A DNA stretch of 64,000 nucleotides. Origin: Eubacteriaceae bacterium ES3. GTDB lineage: Bacteria > Bacillota > Clostridia > Eubacteriales > Eubacteriaceae. The notes under the pieces were generated by a model, which worked only from the letters and a program-made list of their open reading frames with translations, did not search any database and had not been told where the DNA came from. Position 1 is the first letter of the stretch. Every line of letters begins with the position of its first letter. The DNA lies in assembly GCA_030586155.1 (NCBI GenBank), contig CP130741.1:862680-926679 (forward strand), in the 5' to 3' direction. This document shows, piece after piece, positions 1 through 8,618 of this stretch. A program made the translations under genes and the position numbers.

Positions 1-285
1 GGACAATTAAGAAAGCACAAAACTAAGTTACAAAAAAGAAATCAGGAAGAATCGATTAAGTTCAACCTGGAAAGTATTGTCGAAGATGTCGAAGAGCCGT
101 TTGAGCCCAAAGTGGTCAGATCCAAGAAATTTGCTGTAAAGCCTATGACTGTTGACGAAGCAACACTTCAGATGGAATTGTTGGGACATGATTTCTTTGT
201 TTTTCTAAATGGCGATACTGATGATGTTAATGTTGTATACATGAGAAAAGACGGTAATTATGGTCTAATTGAACCGACTTTCTAA
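1..285 (+). CDS. hpf: Ribosome hibernation promoting factor, long form (C-terminal part)
   Basis: Only the last 94 codons are in the window; the frame is open from base 1 to the TAA at 283-285. The visible part holds a basic linker (about residues 1-20), an acidic spacer, and the C-terminal dimerisation domain of long-form HPF (RaiA/YvyD family), seen in [28 protein letters not shown] and the ending [10 protein letters not shown]. In Firmicutes the long form binds the 30S subunit through its missing N-terminal domain and joins ribosomes into inactive 100S dimers through this domain in starved cells. Its place before secA and prfB is the usual Firmicutes order. It is followed by a terminator hairpin at 343-394. 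Identification is firm; the start lies outside the window. Confidence 0.93.
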   Translation, partial: GQLRKHKTKLQKRNQEESIKFNLESIVEDVEEPFEPKVVRSKKFAVKPMTVDEATLQMELLGHDFFVFLNGDTDDVNVVYMRKDGNYGLIEPTF

Positions 286-342
286 TGAAAAAAATCTGGA
301 ATAGTAAATATATTGTGGTTTAGAAATGAAACCCAATATGAT

Positions 343-394
343 GAAGGCAATCATCAGCAACTCAGGCTCGCCTGAATTGGGTGGTTGCCTTTTC
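343..394 (+). terminator. Terminator after hpf
   Basis: AAGGCAATCA (344-353) pairs with TGGTTGCCTT (382-391) and encloses a second hairpin TCAGG-CTCG-CCTGA; a short T run follows. It sits 58 bases after the hpf stop. Confidence 0.7.
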
Positions 395-475
395 TGATTA
401 ATAAATATGAGGGCTTGATAATATATAGAAAAGCGTAAATATTAAAAAATTAATTGTCTAAATGGAGCAAAAGTT

Positions 476-504
476 TTGACAGAACATTTCTTTTGCATTA
501 AAAT
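476..504 (+). promoter_or_regulatory. Sigma-A-type promoter for the DUF5317 gene
   Basis: TTGACA at 476-481 and TAAAAT at 499-504 are separated by exactly 17 bases. The rest of the gap 286-600 holds only this promoter, the hpf terminator and about 95 bases of AT-rich leader; I see no small gene. Confidence 0.6.
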
Positions 505-600
505 AGATCTATATAATGGAATTTGAGCGTTTAAAAACTTTCATTTGTATATGTGCAGATAACAAACCAGGAATCAAATAAAGTGTGGGGTTGAAAAAAT

Positions 601-2328
601 ATGCTTATATTAATTGCTATTGTTTTAGGTTTATTAATTGGAATTATTCGTAAAGGTAGCTTTAAGGGATTGAGCGCGCGAAGGATCTCGCTGTTGCCGA
701 TCGGGATAATTGGCGGAATTTTGCAATTGTTTTTGCATTTTTATATGTACACGGGTGGAATTGGACTGATTGATCCTTATATCGAAATCGTGAATTTTGC
801 AAGTTATATATTGGTATTGGTAATGCTGGTATTTAACCTGGATGACTTTTGGGTAATTTTAATGGCTTTAGGGATCACAGCAAACTTTGTGGTAATCTTT
901 ATCAATGGCGGTCATATGCCGGTTTCTGAGGCGGTCATGGGACTGTTGCCGACGGATTTCGCTCAGCAGATTACAGATGGAATTAATCCTATTTTTACTG
1001 TTACCCAAGAAACAACGCTACTTGGTTTTCTAGGTGTCATTATTCCGCTGCCGATACCATTTTTACCTCAGATCATGAGTTTGTATGGTGCAGTTGCCGG
1101 AATCAGCCCTGGAAGTATTGTAGCGTTACTGGGGTTAAGTGGTTATATTCAGTATATGATGATGAAAAAGGGTTCTATCATATCTGATAAAAATATGGAC
1201 TATCTTGATGATGAAGGAATCTTTGGAGATGATGAGGGGGCCTTTGAAGGTCGGGTTTCTTTAAATGAACGGGAAGATGACCAGTACGATGAGGATGAAG
1301 AATTTTCCATGGAACTTGACGGAACCGGAGCGATTCATGGGGATATTCAAGAAGATGATTACCGATTTGAAGCTGATGATGAAATTGAAGCATATCCAGA
1401 ATCATATGACATGAATCTTGAAAAAGGAAACTCAAATTCAGCCGAAACGCGTGTAATACCAGCTTCGGTAGATGCAACTCAAAGACTGGAAATAGGTACA
1501 GAGACAGAAGAAATCCTGGTTGTAGATATGGATAACGATGAATTCGCTGCGGCGACAAAGGTCCTTGAACCGATTGAAGATGGAAGTACAAAAGTGTTAG
1601 GAAACATCCAGGAAGCTGGAACTTTTGTGAAAAAGACGAGAAGCCGCGAGATGAATACAGAGGATATGGAAGAAATACTTAACAGTGACGAAGCTGGCTT
1701 CTTCGAGAAAAAATACTATGAAGAAAAATTGGCGATGGAAAAAGAGCGTTTGGAACTGGAAGCTAGAGAACGTGAATTATCTAGAGTTGCCCAATCTATG
1801 CTTGATGCCAATGTACCGCCGCGGGATATACCCGAAACAGATCTGAGAATTGTTGAGAGTCTTCGTCTCTCTGACCAGGAACAACCTTTTGTCCTTCGAA
1901 GTGAGAAAAATCCGTACCAGACCAAGAAGTTCTCTGAGCACTATGAAGATGAGGAAGAATTCAGTGAAGGTGAAATGCTGAGTGTCTGGCAGAGACTTAA
2001 TCAGGAAGATGAAAAGAAAAAAGCCCAACGACGCAAGCAGGTTATCCGTCAAAGCAATATAGATTCTGAGACTTATTTAAAGCCCAGCATTGGCGATGAT
2101 GAAGGAATATCTTTTAAGGAAATTGAAGATGCAACTAAATTTTCCATCAAAAAAGCTTTTGATGATGAGAATGGAGAAGATGATATAACTCAACCAGAGG
2201 AAATTGATCAGGCAGATGAGACGGCAGTAGAACGAAAGAGAGCCGGATATGAGCTGGTTAAGTTGCAACTAGATGGTAAAGAAGTCGAGTTCTGGCGAAA
2301 GAAAAAAGAAGGAGAAACGCAAGAGTAA
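601..2328 (+). CDS. DUF5317 membrane protein with long acidic cytoplasmic tail
   Basis: 575 residues in two unlike halves. Residues 1 to about 190 are hydrophobic, with about five membrane segments and the DUF5317-like features GGILQLFLH and INGGHMPVSEAVMG. Family members are mostly short membrane proteins of unknown function. Residues 195-575 are highly charged, rich in Asp and Glu, and predicted to be soluble. This part includes a likely coiled-coil stretch (KKYYEEKLAMEKERLELEAR) and ends in a lysine/glutamate-rich tail. The gene lies between hpf and secA with its own promoter (476-504) and terminator (2343-2391), so it is a single-gene unit. The start ATG at 601 begins a plausible membrane segment, but no strong ribosome site precedes it. 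Function unknown; a membrane anchor for something that binds the acidic tail is a guess. Confidence 0.75.
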   Translation: MLILIAIVLGLLIGIIRKGSFKGLSARRISLLPIGIIGGILQLFLHFYMYTGGIGLIDPYIEIVNFASYILVLVMLVFNLDDFWVILMALGITANFVVIFINGGHMPVSEAVMGLLPTDFAQQITDGINPIFTVTQETTLLGFLGVIIPLPIPFLPQIMSLYGAVAGISPGSIVALLGLSGYIQYMMMKKGSIISDKNMDYLDDEGIFGDDEGAFEGRVSLNEREDDQYDEDEEFSMELDGTGAIHGDIQEDDYRFEADDEIEAYPESYDMNLEKGNSNSAETRVIPASVDATQRLEIGTETEEILVVDMDNDEFAAATKVLEPIEDGSTKVLGNIQEAGTFVKKTRSREMNTEDMEEILNSDEAGFFEKKYYEEKLAMEKERLELEARERELSRVAQSMLDANVPPRDIPETDLRIVESLRLSDQEQPFVLRSEKNPYQTKKFSEHYEDEEEFSEGEMLSVWQRLNQEDEKKKAQRRKQVIRQSNIDSETYLKPSIGDDEGISFKEIEDATKFSIKKAFDDENGEDDITQPEEIDQADETAVERKRAGYELVKLQLDGKEVEFWRKKKEGETQE

Positions 2329-2342
2329 AGCGTTTGGATGAT

Positions 2343-2391
2343 AAGTCTTACTGAAAGTATCTGGATTCCAGATGCCTCAGTAAGACTTTTT
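2343..2391 (+). terminator. Terminator after the DUF5317 gene
   Basis: AAGTCTTACTGA (2343-2354) pairs perfectly with TCAGTAAGACTT (2377-2388), followed by TTTT. The loop carries its own perfect hairpin, ATCTGGA/TTCCAGAT. Confidence 0.85.
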
Positions 2392-2503
2392 GCATATGCA
2401 AAAGATGACTGTCAGATTTTTGAACGTATTTTTAGAACTATAGTTTGTTTTTAGTTATGACATGGTTAAATATTGAGTTTTTGAAGAAAGATTTAAGAGA
2501 CTA

Positions 2504-2512
2504 TGGTATAAT
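2504..2512 (+). promoter_or_regulatory. Extended -10 promoter for secA
   Basis: TGGTATAAT at 2504-2512 is an extended -10 box. A weak -35 (TTGAAG, 2481-2486) lies 20 bases upstream, too far for a standard promoter, which fits dependence on the extended -10. Confidence 0.55.
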
Positions 2513-2556
2513 AAAGTTTAGTGATTTTATGAGAATTTGAGATAGGAGTGAGGATT

Positions 2557-5058
2557 TTGGGATTATTAGAACAAATCTTTGATAGCAGTAAAAAAGAAAT
2601 AAAGCGACTACAGAAAAAGGTTGATGAAGTTATAGCGCTAGAGAATAAATTCAAGTCTATGAGTGATGATGACCTGAAAAATCAGACAGCTTTGTTTAGA
2701 GAACGTCTGGAAAGTGGCGAAAGTCTTGATGATATATTGGTAGAAGCTTTTGCGACCGTACGTGAAGCAGGAGATCGGGTTCTGGGGATGCGACATTTCC
2801 CGGTACAATTACTTGGTGGTATGGTACTTCATGAAGGTAACATTGCGGAAATGAAAACTGGTGAAGGGAAGACATTGGTTTCTACTTTACCAGCTTATTT
2901 AAATGCGCTGGATGGTCGTGGCGTTTACATTGTGACCGTTAATGATTATCTGGCCAAGCGTGACAGCGAATGGATGGGACAGATACATGAATTTCTGGGT
3001 TTATCTGTCGGATTAGTTGTACATGGATTATCTTTCCAGGAAAAAATTGATGCTTACGGCTGCGATATAGTTTACGGAACGAATAACGAATTTGGCTTCG
3101 ATTATTTGCGTGATAATATGGCATCTACCAAAGCCCAGCAGGTTCAGCGCCAGCTTAACTTTGCCATAATTGATGAGGTAGATTCAGTGCTGGTTGATGA
3201 AGCCAGAACGCCTTTAATCATTTCAGGAAGCGGAGATAAGAGTACAAAGCTTTATGACCTGGCTAATGGATTTGCCCGAACTCTACGTGAAAGTGATTTT
3301 GAAAAAGACGAGAAAGCCAAGTCGGTTATGCTTACCGATGAAGGGGTTATAAAGGCTGAACGCTATTTTAACTTGACGAATCTGGCAGACGTTGAAAATA
3401 TGGAAATCTCTCATCATATTAATCAGGCAATGCACGCTAATGTCTTGATGTTTAAAGATCGGGATTATGTGGTCAAAGATGGGGAGATCATCATTGTCGA
3501 CGAGTTTACCGGTCGTTTGATGCCTGGAAGACGTTATTCAAACGGTTTGCACCAGGCCATTGAAGCTAAAGAAAAGGTAAAAGTCAATCGCGAATCAAAA
3601 ACCTTGGCAACAGTTACCTTCCAGAATTATTTTAGAATGTTTAAAAAACTCTCGGGAATGACCGGGACTGCTAAAACAGAAGAAAATGAATTTCAGACAA
3701 TCTATAATCTTAATGTCGTTTCAATTCCAACCAATCGCCCGCTTGCCAGAAAGGATTTAAATGATCTGGTTTATAAATCTGAGAAGGGAAAGTTCCAGGC
3801 AGTTACGGAGGAAGTAAAACAGCGTCATGCGACAGGACAACCAATATTGATTGGTACGATATCAATTGAAAAATCTGAACTTTTGAGCGGATTTCTTAAA
3901 AGATCTGGAATCAGGCATAATGTCCTTAATGCTAAATATTTAGAGAAAGAAGCTGAAATTGTCGCCAATGCCGGGCAGATGAATGCAGTAACAATTTCAA
4001 CGAATATGGCTGGTCGTGGTACCGATATAGTATTGGGTGAAGGTGTTAAAGAAGTAGGGGGACTACATATTCTGGGAACCGAACGTCATGAGAGTCGCCG
4101 TATTGATAATCAGCTTCGGGGACGTGCAGGACGACAAGGTGATCCCGGTTCCTCACAGTTTTTTGTCTCACTAGAGGATGATTTGATGCGGGTATTTGGA
4201 TCTGAAAAAATTCAGAGCCTGATTGACACGATTGGCATGGAAGAAGATGTGCCAATTGAAAATAAAATGCTGACAAAAGGGATCGAGAATGCTCAGAAAC
4301 GAGTGGAAGGTCGCAACTTTGATATTCGAAAACATGTTCTCCAGTATGATAATGTCATGAACCGTCAGCGTGAAATTATTTATCAGCAGCGACAGGAAGT
4401 GATTGACGGAAAAGACGTCGAGGCCGAAATTCTTGATATGACAAAAACGGTGGTTGAAGCATATGTGAATATGTATACGGGAGAAGGCAACTATTATGAC
4501 GACTGGGATTTGGAAGGATTAAAACGACATATTGAAGCGAGTGTTTTAGTTAAGAATACAGTTGACTTGCCGGAAAAACCAGAAAGCCGTGAGATATTAA
4601 CAGAAACTGTCCTTAAAAAATGTGATGAAGTTCTAAAAGAAAAACGAGAAACCATTGGGGAAGACCAGCTTCAGAATATCGAAAGAGCTATTCTTTTAAG
4701 AAGTGTTGACTCAGCCTGGATGGAGCACATTGATAATATGGACCACCTTAAGCAGGGGATTGGTTTGCGTGCCTATGGACAAACGGATCCGGTTAAAGCA
4801 TATACAAAAGAAGGGTTTGATCTTTTTGACGATATGGTCATGCAAATTCAGGAGAATACTGTTAGATATCTGTACAGTTTAGAGATTAAGACGGCGCCTA
4901 AAGAAGAAAAGGCTGTAGATTTTTCGGAAATGAAGACTAATGAATCCCAGATAGAAGGCAACACTCAGGGAGAGCAACGAAAAGCGAATAAAGTTGGGCG
5001 AAATGATCCATGCCCTTGTGGAAGCGGTAAAAAATATAAAAAATGCTGTGGTGCTTAA
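2557..5058 (+). CDS. secA: Preprotein translocase ATPase SecA
   Basis: 833 residues, the usual size for Firmicutes SecA. It drives export of unfolded preproteins through SecYEG by ATP hydrolysis at the cytoplasmic membrane. Visible features are Walker [10 protein letters not shown], the helicase box [19 protein letters not shown], motif [10 protein letters not shown], and [13 protein letters not shown]. The end carries the zinc-binding SEC-C motif [13 protein letters not shown], the SecB/ribosome-binding tail. Start: a GTG at 2548 is in frame, but it overlaps the ribosome site AGGAG (2544-2548). TTG at 2557 lies 8 bases after that site and gives the typical N-terminus MGLLEQIF, so I chose TTG. 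prfB follows after 113 bases with no obvious terminator between. Confidence 0.97.
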   Translation: MGLLEQIFDSSKKEIKRLQKKVDEVIALENKFKSMSDDDLKNQTALFRERLESGESLDDILVEAFATVREAGDRVLGMRHFPVQLLGGMVLHEGNIAEMKTGEGKTLVSTLPAYLNALDGRGVYIVTVNDYLAKRDSEWMGQIHEFLGLSVGLVVHGLSFQEKIDAYGCDIVYGTNNEFGFDYLRDNMASTKAQQVQRQLNFAIIDEVDSVLVDEARTPLIISGSGDKSTKLYDLANGFARTLRESDFEKDEKAKSVMLTDEGVIKAERYFNLTNLADVENMEISHHINQAMHANVLMFKDRDYVVKDGEIIIVDEFTGRLMPGRRYSNGLHQAIEAKEKVKVNRESKTLATVTFQNYFRMFKKLSGMTGTAKTEENEFQTIYNLNVVSIPTNRPLARKDLNDLVYKSEKGKFQAVTEEVKQRHATGQPILIGTISIEKSELLSGFLKRSGIRHNVLNAKYLEKEAEIVANAGQMNAVTISTNMAGRGTDIVLGEGVKEVGGLHILGTERHESRRIDNQLRGRAGRQGDPGSSQFFVSLEDDLMRVFGSEKIQSLIDTIGMEEDVPIENKMLTKGIENAQKRVEGRNFDIRKHVLQYDNVMNRQREIIYQQRQEVIDGKDVEAEILDMTKTVVEAYVNMYTGEGNYYDDWDLEGLKRHIEASVLVKNTVDLPEKPESREILTETVLKKCDEVLKEKRETIGEDQLQNIERAILLRSVDSAWMEHIDNMDHLKQGIGLRAYGQTDPVKAYTKEGFDLFDDMVMQIQENTVRYLYSLEIKTAPKEEKAVDFSEMKTNESQIEGNTQGEQRKANKVGRNDPCPCGSGKKYKKCCGA

Positions 5059-5171
5059 AATAGCTCGAATTATAAATTTCAAGATAAAATTATTTAATTT
5101 CAAATATAAATTGACTTGTGCAAACTGCTTAAAGTTTGCTTCGTTTTAAGATGAAAGGATGTGAGAATGAT

Positions 5172-6288
5172 ATGGATTTATATGAAGATAAATTATTAAT
5201 CCAATCAATGGAAAAAAAACTGACAGAACTGGGGAACTCTCTTTGACTTACCAACCTTAAAAGAACGAATCGGGACGCTCGAAGAGGCCACTGAACAGGC
5301 TGATTTCTGGAATGACCAGAAACAGGCTCAGGTTGTTTTAAAAGAATTGAAAATTCTAAAAATGAAGACCGATCATTTCGATGCGCTTTCAGAAGAGCTG
5401 GATGATATTCAGGTAATGGTTGAGCTTATTGAAGCCGGAGAAGAGTTTGATGAATTTTCAGACAACCTAAAAAAACTTAGTGAAAAAATTGAGTCCTTTC
5501 ATATTGAGACCATTCTTTCAGGCGAATTTGATAGCAATAATGCAATCATTTCCCTACACCCTGGCGCAGGTGGGACTGAATCTCAGGATTGGGCTGAGAT
5601 GCTATTGAGAATGTACACCCGATGGGCTGAGAAAAAAGGCTATAAAGTAAAGACTCTTGATTTGCAGCCAGGAGATGTTGCCGGAATTAAGAGTGTTACA
5701 TTAATGATCGAAGGAATCAATGCATATGGTTATTTGAAAACCGAAAGAGGGGTTCACCGGCTGGTCCGAATCTCGCCCTTTGATTCATCTGGAAGACGCC
5801 ACACTTCATTTGCTTCATTAGATGTGGTTCCAGAAGTTGACGATTCAGTAGAAATTGAAATTAAACCAGACGATTTGCGAATCGACACTTATCGAGCCAG
5901 TGGTGCCGGCGGACAGCATGTTAATAAGACTGAATCAGCCGTGCGTATTACCCACTTGCCGACGGGTGTGGTTGTACAGTGCCAGAATGAACGTTCGCAG
6001 CATCAGAATAAGGATGTTGCCATGAATATGCTTAAAGGTAAACTTGTTGAAATCATGGAACAGGAAAAAATGGAGCATATCGAGGATATCAAGGGAGACT
6101 ACAGTCAAATCGCCTGGGGTAGCCAAATCCGTTCATATGTTTTTCACCCCTACAATATGGTCAAAGACCATCGGACGAATGTAGAAGTGGGCAATGTGCA
6201 AAGTGTAATGGATGGTGAATTGGATGCTTTTATGAATGCATATCTGAATTCAATTGTCGAGACAGCCAGCGGACAGACAAAGGAATAA
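5172..6288 (+). CDS. prfB: Peptide chain release factor 2, made by programmed +1 frameshift
   Basis: RF2 ends translation at UGA and UAA. The first 24 codons (5172-5243) end at CTT, followed by an in-frame TGA (5244-5246) and C. Slipping forward one base (join 5172..5243, 5245..6288) continues as DLPTLKERI and gives 371 residues, normal for RF2. This is the classical autoregulatory CUU-UGA-C site: low RF2 favours the shift. Later features are the stop-codon-reading tripeptide SPF (VRISPFDSSGRR) and the catalytic GGQ at residues 246-248. The Shine-Dalgarno-like GGGG (5231-5234) lies 6 bases before CTT instead of the usual 3 (see findings). The next gene begins 14 bases after the stop, suggesting cotranscription with the homocysteine genes. 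Confidence 0.95.
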
Positions 6289-6302
6289 TGGTGGAGGATA
6301 AT

Positions 6303-7466
6303 ATGGCGAAAACCTATGCTCAAATAAATGAAAAAATTAAAAACGGTGATGCAGTAGTTGTAACTGCCGAAGAGGTTATTGATATTGTAAAAGAACGGGG
6401 TATAAAAGAAGCGGCTGATTATGTCGATGTTGTGACCACAGCTACTTTTGGCCCCATGTGTTCATCAGGTGCCTTTCTCAATTTCGGACATTCGGATCCA
6501 GCGATTCGAATGAGTGAAATTATGATTAATAATGTTGAAGCTTATGGCGGATTGGCTGCTGTCGATACTTATCTGGGAGCTACTCAACCCTCCTGTGATC
6601 AGGGCATTGAATATGGTGGCGCTCATGTTATTGAAGATCTGATAGCCAGAAAATCTGTCCATTTGGTCGCAAAATCTGCGGGAACAGACTGCTATCCACG
6701 GACAGAAATTGATACATGGGTGGATCTTGACGATTTGAACGAAGCCTATCTTTACAATCCCAGAAATGTTTATCAAAATTATAATGCCGCAATTAATACA
6801 TCAGCTAAAAGAATTTACACCTATATGGGGATTTTAAAACCCAACATGGGAAATATCACTTACAGTACTTCAGGTCAGCTCAGTCCATTATTAAATGATC
6901 CCCTGCTGAGGACAATTGGAATGGGAACACGAATCTTTTTTGGTGGTGCACAAGGCTTTGTTTCCTGGATGGGTACTCAGTTTAATACTGCCTGCGCTCG
7001 AGATGAAAATGGTTTTCCGCAAACACCAGGTGCGACATTGGCGCTGATTGGCAACATGAAGGAAATGGATCCTCGCTATATTAGAGGTGCTGCTTATGAG
7101 AAATATGGCACGTCAATGTTTGTTGGCGTAGGAATTCCGATTCCAATCCTAGACGAAGAAATGATGAAGTTTGTGTCAGTGACCAATAAAGAGCTGACAA
7201 CGAATATTATTGATTACAGTGTTCAGAGCAAGTCAAAACCAGTGATCAAAAGAGTAAGTTACGAAGAGTTACGCAGCGGAAGTGTTGATGTTTCTGGCAA
7301 GAAAATCAAGACTTCACCAATGTCAAGTCTAAAACGGGCTAGAGAAATTGCCGATGAATTAAAGGGCTGGATTGTCAATCAGCAGTTTTATCTGCAGGAG
7401 CCGATCATGCAATTTCCCATGGCCAATACAGTGAATGGACTGGAAATCAGAAAGGCGGAAAAATAA
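6303..7466 (+). CDS. Homocysteine biosynthesis protein (HcyBio/DUF39, COG1900)
   Basis: 387 residues, full length for the HcyBio family. In methanogens (Methanosarcina work) this family, with a NIL-ferredoxin, makes homocysteine from aspartate semialdehyde and sulfide without O-acyl-homoserine. Visible family features are TATFGPMCSSGAFLNFGH, TQPSCDQGIEYGG and KSAGTDCYPRTEID. Cys53 and Cys130 sit in these blocks and are the likely functional thiols. An in-frame ATG at 6288 overlaps the prfB stop, but ATG 6303 has GGAGG (6293-6297) at good spacing and is preferred. The stop overlaps the next start by one base, so the two are translationally coupled. The following genes (NIL-ferredoxin, UPF0280, MetH) support a sulfide to homocysteine to methionine route. 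Cytoplasmic. Confidence 0.9.
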   Translation: MAKTYAQINEKIKNGDAVVVTAEEVIDIVKERGIKEAADYVDVVTTATFGPMCSSGAFLNFGHSDPAIRMSEIMINNVEAYGGLAAVDTYLGATQPSCDQGIEYGGAHVIEDLIARKSVHLVAKSAGTDCYPRTEIDTWVDLDDLNEAYLYNPRNVYQNYNAAINTSAKRIYTYMGILKPNMGNITYSTSGQLSPLLNDPLLRTIGMGTRIFFGGAQGFVSWMGTQFNTACARDENGFPQTPGATLALIGNMKEMDPRYIRGAAYEKYGTSMFVGVGIPIPILDEEMMKFVSVTNKELTTNIIDYSVQSKSKPVIKRVSYEELRSGSVDVSGKKIKTSPMSSLKRAREIADELKGWIVNQQFYLQEPIMQFPMANTVNGLEIRKAEK

Positions 7467-7870
7467 TGGTAGTGAAAAAATTGTTATTATCTTTTCCTCA
7501 AGGTTCTGCTGGGGAACCCGTGGCGATGGAGCTGATTAAAACCTATCATCTGGATTTTAATATTTTAAAAGCCTTTATTGATGACAACGTAAAGGGGACA
7601 CTACTTCTGGAAGTTCGTGGAGAAAATGAAAATATCGAAAAGGGAATGACATTTTTGAGAGAACATCAGGTTGGGGTTAGAGAAATTCAGTCTGTAATTG
7701 AAGTTGAGCATCAGCAATGCGTAGATTGTGGAGCCTGTACAGCGGTATGTTCAGTAGACGCTCTGGAAATGGATGAAAACTGGAATCTGGTTCATCATGA
7801 GGATAAATGTCTTGAGTGTATGCAGTGTGTTCAGGCCTGTCCGATGCGGGCAATTCGGGCTTTGATATAG
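7466..7870 (+). CDS. NIL-domain / 2x[4Fe-4S] ferredoxin, homocysteine pathway partner
   Basis: 134 residues. Residues 1-75 form a NIL (ACT-like) domain as found in methionine transporter ATPases. Residues 80-134 form a two-cluster ferredoxin with CVDCGACTAVC and CLECMQCVQACP. In Methanosarcina the equivalent protein works with HcyBio in making homocysteine, presumably delivering electrons or handling sulfur; that role is by analogy. Its ATG shares one base with the stop of the HcyBio gene, with AAAGGCGG just upstream, so production is coupled. The next gene starts 2 bases after its stop. Confidence 0.88.
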   Translation: MVVKKLLLSFPQGSAGEPVAMELIKTYHLDFNILKAFIDDNVKGTLLLEVRGENENIEKGMTFLREHQVGVREIQSVIEVEHQQCVDCGACTAVCSVDALEMDENWNLVHHEDKCLECMQCVQACPMRAIRALI

Positions 7871-7872
7871 CC

Positions 7873-8604
7873 ATGATTTTTGAAGAACGAGTTTATCGCG
7901 AAGCAATGAAAGCTTCAGATCTTTCATATTTTCAGATTGAAGAAATGGAAACAGATCTTTATATAGGGATAGAGCCGCAGGCAGTGAATCCGGCTTTTAT
8001 TAAAATGATTCATGAAGAAGTAATTAAACAGCGGTCAGCAATACTTGATTATGAAAAAAGAAATCCCGGTTTTGTCCATTCTTTGATTCCCGTACGTCAA
8101 CGGGGAGCTGCAGCACCAATTGTCAGTGAAATGATTGAAGCGGCCCATAAGGCTGGTATTGGCCCTATGGGAGCAGTCGCCGGTGCTATGGCCAGGCAGA
8201 TAGGGAAGATAATCAGTTTGAATTCTACCGAAGTAATTATTGAAAATGGCGGAGATATTTTTCTCCAGTCCGATAAGACAAGAAGGATTGCACTGTATAC
8301 AAACAATGAACATTTTAAGAATTTGGGTTTGAAGATAAAACCATATTGGAAAGCTCTGGGAATTTGTACATCATCTGGAACGATGGGCCATTCATTGAGC
8401 TTTGGTAAAGCTGATTCAGTCACCGTAATCAGTGAAAATCCAGCGCTTGCTGATGCTGCGGCTACAGCCCTGGGTAATCGTATTGAAAAGATGGAAGACA
8501 TCGAAAAAGGTCTTGAGTGGGCGAAAAATATCCCCGGAGTTCTGGGTGCTCTGATTATTATAGAAGATAAAATGGGGGCTTGGGGAAGAATTGAGTTGTG
8601 TTAG
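7873..8604 (+). CDS. UPF0280 family protein (COG2122, ApbE-like), sulfide assimilation
   Basis: 243 residues. It belongs to UPF0280/COG2122, distantly related to ApbE flavin transferases, as seen in GPMGAVAGAMARQIG, the segment IIENGGDIFL, and CTSSGTMGHSLSFGKADSVTVI near residues 160-180. In Methanosarcina a COG2122 protein (MA1715) improves sulfide assimilation into homocysteine; here it sits directly in the HcyBio cluster. The open frame extends to an ATG at 7816, but that would overlap the ferredoxin gene by 55 bases; ATG 7873 follows its stop by 2 bases and is the likely coupled start, though no strong ribosome site is seen. The biochemical activity is not known. Confidence 0.82.
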   Translation: MIFEERVYREAMKASDLSYFQIEEMETDLYIGIEPQAVNPAFIKMIHEEVIKQRSAILDYEKRNPGFVHSLIPVRQRGAAAPIVSEMIEAAHKAGIGPMGAVAGAMARQIGKIISLNSTEVIIENGGDIFLQSDKTRRIALYTNNEHFKNLGLKIKPYWKALGICTSSGTMGHSLSFGKADSVTVISENPALADAAATALGNRIEKMEDIEKGLEWAKNIPGVLGALIIIEDKMGAWGRIELC

Positions 8605-8618
8605 TTTTGGAGGATAGA

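Noticed and set aside
1178-2268. Several minus-strand frames opposite the acidic tail of the DUF5317 protein
   Set aside because: They arise from biased GAA/GAT codon use on the coding strand; none has a ribosome site or recognisable domain.
2548-2556. GTG start for secA
   Set aside because: It overlaps the ribosome binding site AGGAG; TTG 2557 has correct spacing and gives the usual N-terminus.
5244-5246. A nonsense mutation making prfB a pseudogene
   Set aside because: The TGA is the programmed frameshift stop in CTT-TGA-C, and the +1 frame continues as a normal RF2.
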